This document shows, piece by piece, positions 7,760 through 9,791 of a stretch of 9,791 nucleotides of DNA; position 1 is the stretch's first letter; the number at the start of each line of letters is the position of its first letter. The notes below the pieces were generated by a model. That model saw only the letters and a list, made by a program, of their open reading frames with translations, ran no database searches and was not told the origin of the DNA. A program made the translations under genes and the position numbers. The DNA comes from Flavisolibacter sp. (GTDB lineage Bacteria > Bacteroidota > Bacteroidia > Chitinophagales > Chitinophagaceae): assembly GCA_017745135.1 (NCBI GenBank), contig JAGIAB010000088.1, positions 1 through 9,791 on the forward strand. Reading direction: 5' to 3'.

Positions 7760-7807
7760 AAAAATGTTTGTAAAATTTTTCTTTAAAAAATGTTTGTAAA
7801 ATTTTTC
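7760..7807 (+). repeat. Tandem pair of 22-bp direct repeats
   Basis: The 22-base unit beginning AAAAATGTTTGTAAAA and ending TTTTTC occurs at 7760-7781 and again at 7786-7807 with no mismatch, a period of 26 bases. Each copy carries the GTTTGTAAAA string noted near the XRE promoter. The pair may be regulator-binding iterons, or a duplication that arose by slippage in AT-rich DNA. Confidence 0.75.
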
Positions 7808-7878
7808 ATTGTCATTGTGTTTTCATATATTTGTATCGAGACGTTTATGTGGACTTGGTCGCACAGGTCTATTAAACG

Positions 7879-7905
7879 AAAAAAACCAAGAGGAATACCC
7901 CTTGG
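7879..7905 (-). terminator. Intrinsic terminator of the small RNA
   Basis: Read on the minus strand, CCAAGGGG (7905-7898) and CCTCTTGG (7893-7886) form an eight-pair stem with one G-U pair and a four-base loop, directly followed by seven T residues (7885-7879). On the plus strand no T-run follows, so termination is directional. It would also insulate the XRE operon from transcripts coming from the right. Confidence 0.75.
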
Positions 7906-7967
7906 CTTAAGAATTTTGAACAAAGCAAGACGAGAGTCGCATTCTTGTCCTACTATATTCCCGCGTT
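7879..7967 (-). ncRNA. Candidate small RNA of about 90 nt
   Basis: On the minus strand a consensus-grade promoter (8003-7974) is followed by about 90 bases and then an intrinsic terminator (7905-7879), forming a complete transcription unit with no convincing reading frame. The predicted RNA would start near the two A residues at 7967/7966. It contains an internal hairpin, CAAGA and CGA pairing with TCG and TCTTG around a CTC loop (7925-7946), with a three-base bulge. A single-stranded A/U-rich stretch follows, then the terminator stem. It is read away from the ubiquitin-like operon, inside the divergent gap, so it could also act as antisense to any long leader of that operon. I do not recognise an Rfam family; a 6S-like RNA cannot be excluded. 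The exact 5' end is inferred. Confidence 0.55.
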
Positions 7968-8025
7968 GCAGCACAAATATAGCGCTTTTATTCAAAATTC
8001 CAAGCCTAGCAGGGTACCCCTGTGG
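7886..8025. repeat. Long imperfect inverted repeat spanning the small RNA locus
   Basis: GAATTTTGAA (7911-7920) is the exact reverse complement of TTCAAAATTC (7991-8000). Further out, TACCC and CTTGG (7896-7905) can pair with CCAAG and GGGTA (8000-8015), and CC at 7886 with GG near 8025. Together they give ~35-base arms around a ~70-base centre. A plus-strand transcript would fold into a rod-like hairpin. The right arm also holds the -33 region and spacer of the small RNA promoter. The origin (palindromic mobile element, RNA fold or chance) is open. Confidence 0.5.
7974..8003 (-). promoter_or_regulatory. Strong Bacteroidota-type promoter for the small RNA
   Basis: Minus-strand TTG (8003-8001), a 19-base spacer and TATATTTG (7981-7974) match the Bacteroidota primary sigma consensus TTG-N19-TAnnTTTG at every defined position. 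It fires toward 7967 and away from the ubiquitin-like operon. No protein gene starts shortly after it, and an intrinsic terminator follows within 100 bases. Confidence 0.6.
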
Positions 8026-8087
8026 AATTTATTAATTTGAAAAACCACAAACAAGCGTAGTATCCTATCATAGTTCCTTCAAGCTCA

Positions 8088-8107
8088 CCCGCCGCACTGC
8101 GGTCGGG
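8088..8107. repeat. GC-rich REP-like palindrome
   Basis: CCCG-C-CGCA and TGCG...CGGG form an interrupted GC-rich palindrome (8088-8107) in an otherwise AT-rich gap, flanked by GAATGACA. No T-run follows on either strand, so it is not an intrinsic terminator. Its form recalls dispersed extragenic palindromes, but copy number in the genome is unknown from this window. The remaining gap to 8169 is AT-rich, with no clear promoter for the next gene. Confidence 0.4.
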
Positions 8108-8169
8108 AATGACACAGACTTGCTTAAAGTCACCGAAATAATTTTTAATAATTAAATATTTAAGATACT

Positions 8170-9321
8170 ATGCAACAGCATATTGAAAAACCCATGTCTA
8201 CCGGGTTCAAAGTAAATGTAGACGGAGAGATTGTTGAGTTTCCCAATTGGGATGTAACCAGAGAACAGGTCTTGGAAAAGGTCGGCAAGGTGCCGGTTGA
8301 GTGCTACTCTCTTTATCAAAAGTTAGAGGGCTGTGATTTCGAATTGGTGAGACCTAAGCAAAAAATTGATTTGCGCAATTTGGGTATTGAACGCATGACG
8401 GTGAAAGATCCTGTGACCTTCACTTATCAATTCAAAGAGGAACCGGAAACCACAGAAAGCAAAGAGCTGTCAGCGGAGGAAATTCTGCTGGCTGGTGGCA
8501 TTGACCCCCGCAAAGAATACCTTATCCAGGTGATCGATAATGGTCCGGATGTAATCTTTGCTTTCAATCCAAACGCTCGCATCAAAATGCAGTGTTCGGG
8601 AATGAAATTCATTACTGGAACCTGGATCGAAGAAATCAACTTGGAAGAATACGGTAAAAGTTGCAGGGAGGTTACACCTGCTCATCGCTACCGTGTCAAA
8701 GTTCATGACCAGTACCAAGTGCTGACTAGCCCGTATACTACAGGAAAAGACCTGATCATACTTTCAGGAAAGCCTAACTATAAGGAGTATGAAATCTATG
8801 CGGTTTATAGCAATACACCTGCTCCACGTAAAATTGGCTATGATGAGGATGTAGACCTGACAAAGCAGTGTTTGGTTCGTTTTGTTCGCCAACCGAAAGA
8901 ACAGACCGAAGGGAGAGGCAGTCGTCAGCAGTTTGTACTGCCTGAGGGCGAAGCTGAATTACTTGATAATAGGGGTTTCCATTGGGAAACCCTTATTTAC
9001 GGTAACCAGCGCTGGATTTTAATTTATGATTATCCGGTTCCACCAGGCTATAACGTAAAATCCGCTACCGTCGCATTGAAGATCGATCCAGGTTATCCGG
9101 GAGCCCAGATCGACATGGCCAGTTTCAGTCCTCATCTAATCCGCACAGATGGCAAAGCTATCGCGGCAGTGACTCCATTTTCACTAGATGGAAAATCTTT
9201 CCAGCAATGGTCACGTCACCGTAAAGCCGGAGAGTGGCAACCGGGTATTGACAATATCATTACCCACTTATTACTTGTAGATAATTGGTTAACTAAATAT
9301 GCCCCTGTTTGCCATGAATAA
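8170..9321 (+). CDS. Multiubiquitin-E2 fusion protein (ubiquitin-like modifier joined to an E2/UBC-like domain)
   Basis: This 383-residue protein joins modifier and conjugating-type domains. Residues ~12-88 form a multiubiquitin (Multi_ubiq-like) beta-grasp domain, FKVNVDGEIVEF through CDFELVRPKQKIDL. Residues ~98-165 (SAEEILLAGGIDP, then YLIQVIDNGPDVIFAF and KFITG) are a related or degenerate middle unit. A second clear ubiquitin-like domain is at ~172-242 (HRYRVKVHDQYQVLTSPYT to VDLTKQCLVRFV). Residues ~255-378 match the prokaryotic E2 family E pattern: LPEGEAELL, YDYPVPPGYN, DPGYPGAQIDM, FQQWSRHR, W.PG.D and a C-terminal helix. The E2 region contains no cysteine; the nearest are C234 and C381, so the usual thioester residue seems missing. 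No ubiquitin-like unit ends at a free GG; the nearest match is EGRGS (247-251). The stop overlaps the JAB gene start by eight bases. ATG 8170 is used, with Met9 (8194) as an alternative. It probably supplies the modifier of an antiphage-type pathway. Confidence 0.85.
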   Translation: MQQHIEKPMSTGFKVNVDGEIVEFPNWDVTREQVLEKVGKVPVECYSLYQKLEGCDFELVRPKQKIDLRNLGIERMTVKDPVTFTYQFKEEPETTESKELSAEEILLAGGIDPRKEYLIQVIDNGPDVIFAFNPNARIKMQCSGMKFITGTWIEEINLEEYGKSCREVTPAHRYRVKVHDQYQVLTSPYTTGKDLIILSGKPNYKEYEIYAVYSNTPAPRKIGYDEDVDLTKQCLVRFVRQPKEQTEGRGSRQQFVLPEGEAELLDNRGFHWETLIYGNQRWILIYDYPVPPGYNVKSATVALKIDPGYPGAQIDMASFSPHLIRTDGKAIAAVTPFSLDGKSFQQWSRHRKAGEWQPGIDNIITHLLLVDNWLTKYAPVCHE

Positions 9322-9791
9322 GTTAAAACTGTCTGGTATCCAGCACAATATACTGGAACAACACCTCTTTCCCGGAGACGGGAAAGAGGCGGTTGCTATC
9401 GCACTTTGTGGTCGCAACGCTTGGGAGAACGATCACACTCTCACAGTGCGGGAATTGTTACTCATACCGTACGATCAATGTATCGAGCGGAAGCCTGATT
9501 TAGTTCGGTGGCCAACGGACCTAATCAACGGCTTTCTCACTAAAGCTTCTGAACGTAACTATGCCATTGTTAAGATTCATTGCCACCCCGGTGGCGGTGA
9601 ATTCTTCTCAGACTATGATGACCATTCAGATCAGGAGCTTTTCTCCAGCGTTCATGTCTGGCTAGAAAGTGAACAACCACACGGCAGTTGTATCATGTTG
9701 CCGGGTGGTCGGATGTTCGGTAGATTCTTTCTCCCAGATATGAAGCAGCAGAGCATTGATGTGATTTCGGTAGCGGGAAGCGATATAAAGC
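9314..9791 (+). CDS. JAB/MPN (JAMM) domain protein, N-terminal part; probably a JAB-ThiF E1 fusion (3' end outside window)
   Basis: The frame opens at ATG 9314, overlapping the multiubiquitin-E2 stop by eight bases, and runs off the right edge after 159 codons. It begins with a JAB/MPN metalloprotease domain. HCHPGGGEFFSDYD (89-102) fits the JAMM zinc motif HxH-x7-S-x2-D exactly, with H89, H91 and D102 as ligands and S99. E25 in GKEAVAIALCG is the likely catalytic glutamate. In this superfamily such enzymes cut ubiquitin-like modifiers from targets or precursors. In bacterial multiubiquitin operons the same N-terminal domain is commonly fused to a ThiF-type adenylating E1, and the end of this fragment (IDVISVAGSDIK) resembles the linker before that domain. 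The E1 part is therefore predicted, not seen. Overlapping genes imply tight co-translation of modifier/E2 and JAB(-E1). Confidence 0.85.
   Translation, partial: MNKLKLSGIQHNILEQHLFPGDGKEAVAIALCGRNAWENDHTLTVRELLLIPYDQCIERKPDLVRWPTDLINGFLTKASERNYAIVKIHCHPGGGEFFSDYDDHSDQELFSSVHVWLESEQPHGSCIMLPGGRMFGRFFLPDMKQQSIDVISVAGSDIK

Noticed and set aside
7826..7833. Plus-strand TATATTTG, a perfect -7 element that could drive the multiubiquitin operon
   Set aside because: No TTG lies 17-23 bases upstream (the position holds a T-run). It would also create a ~330-base leader, so it is too weak to list as a promoter.
7783..7995. Minus-strand frame of 70 codons across the small RNA
   Set aside because: It needs a non-ATG start upstream of the promoter -7 element and runs through the terminator, so the predicted transcript would not encode it.
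7790..8035. Open frame of 81 codons with a hydrophobic start (MFVKFFIVIVFSY), overlapped by an antisense small RNA; possible type I toxin
   Set aside because: The start lies in the 22-bp tandem repeat and the frame crosses the terminator stem and inverted repeat, which explain its sequence better. The product is longer than usual type I toxins and its second half has no protein-like pattern.
8120..8146. TTG and TAATTTTT upstream of the multiubiquitin start as a promoter
   Set aside because: The spacing is only 16 bases and the last -7 base is wrong; in DNA this AT-rich such matches are expected by chance.
1..9791. CRISPR array, tRNA or rRNA gene, integrase or insertion sequence
   Set aside because: No regularly spaced repeats, cloverleaf, rRNA-like stretch or transposase/integrase motifs were found on either strand, so mobility of the region stays an inference.

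Overview
The window looks like chromosomal DNA of a member of the phylum Bacteroidota, most likely a Sphingobacteriales or Cytophagales-type organism. Base composition is moderately AT-rich, start codons lack strong Shine-Dalgarno sequences, and two promoter candidates fit the Bacteroidota pattern TTG-N19/20-TAnnTTTG. The DnaE/DinB pair and the GT14-type glycosyltransferase are also common in that phylum. The genus cannot be fixed from sequence alone.

Region by region: 2-1114 is the end of a surface-glycan type cluster, with the C-terminal part of a methyltransferase-like protein followed by a core-2/I-branching (GT14) glycosyltransferase. After a 137-bp gap with an AT-rich palindrome, 1252-5371 is a two-gene translesion synthesis cassette. 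It holds a short DnaE-type polymerase whose PHP nuclease site is degenerate, overlapping by 14 bases a Y-family polymerase with intact catalytic acids. Next, 5452-6609 is a 385-aa protein I do not recognise; its reading frame continues for 39 sense codons past a TAG stop. Converging on it from the minus strand is a two-gene regulatory operon (7663 down to 6759): an XRE helix-turn-helix repressor and an ImmA/IrrE-type zinc peptidase, joined by a 4-base ATGA overlap.

The 506-bp gap 7664-8169 is rich in signals. It has a minus-strand promoter for the XRE gene with a palindromic operator candidate in its spacer, a 22-bp tandem repeat, and a REP-like GC palindrome. It also has what looks like a complete small RNA gene on the minus strand: a consensus promoter, about 90 nt of RNA and an intrinsic terminator. 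From 8170 to the window end is the most interesting part, a bacterial ubiquitin-like operon. Its first gene fuses at least two ubiquitin-like (multiubiquitin) domains to an E2/UBC-like domain in one polypeptide. The second gene, overlapping by 8 bases and cut by the window end, starts with a JAB/MPN domain carrying a textbook JAMM zinc motif. In this family such a domain is normally followed by a ThiF-type E1 domain.

How the genes may work together: the modifier, E2 and JAB(-E1) proteins probably form a self-contained ubiquitin-like conjugation/deconjugation system of the kind associated with antiphage defence. The divergent XRE/ImmA pair is positioned to regulate itself and perhaps this operon through relief of repression by proteolysis. 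The polymerase cassette is a separate DNA-damage-tolerance module. The juxtaposition of a mutasome, an unknown protein, a repressor/protease pair, a small RNA and a ubiquitin-like operon suggests an accessory or defence island beside a glycan locus. That is inference from layout, as no integrase or attachment site is visible.
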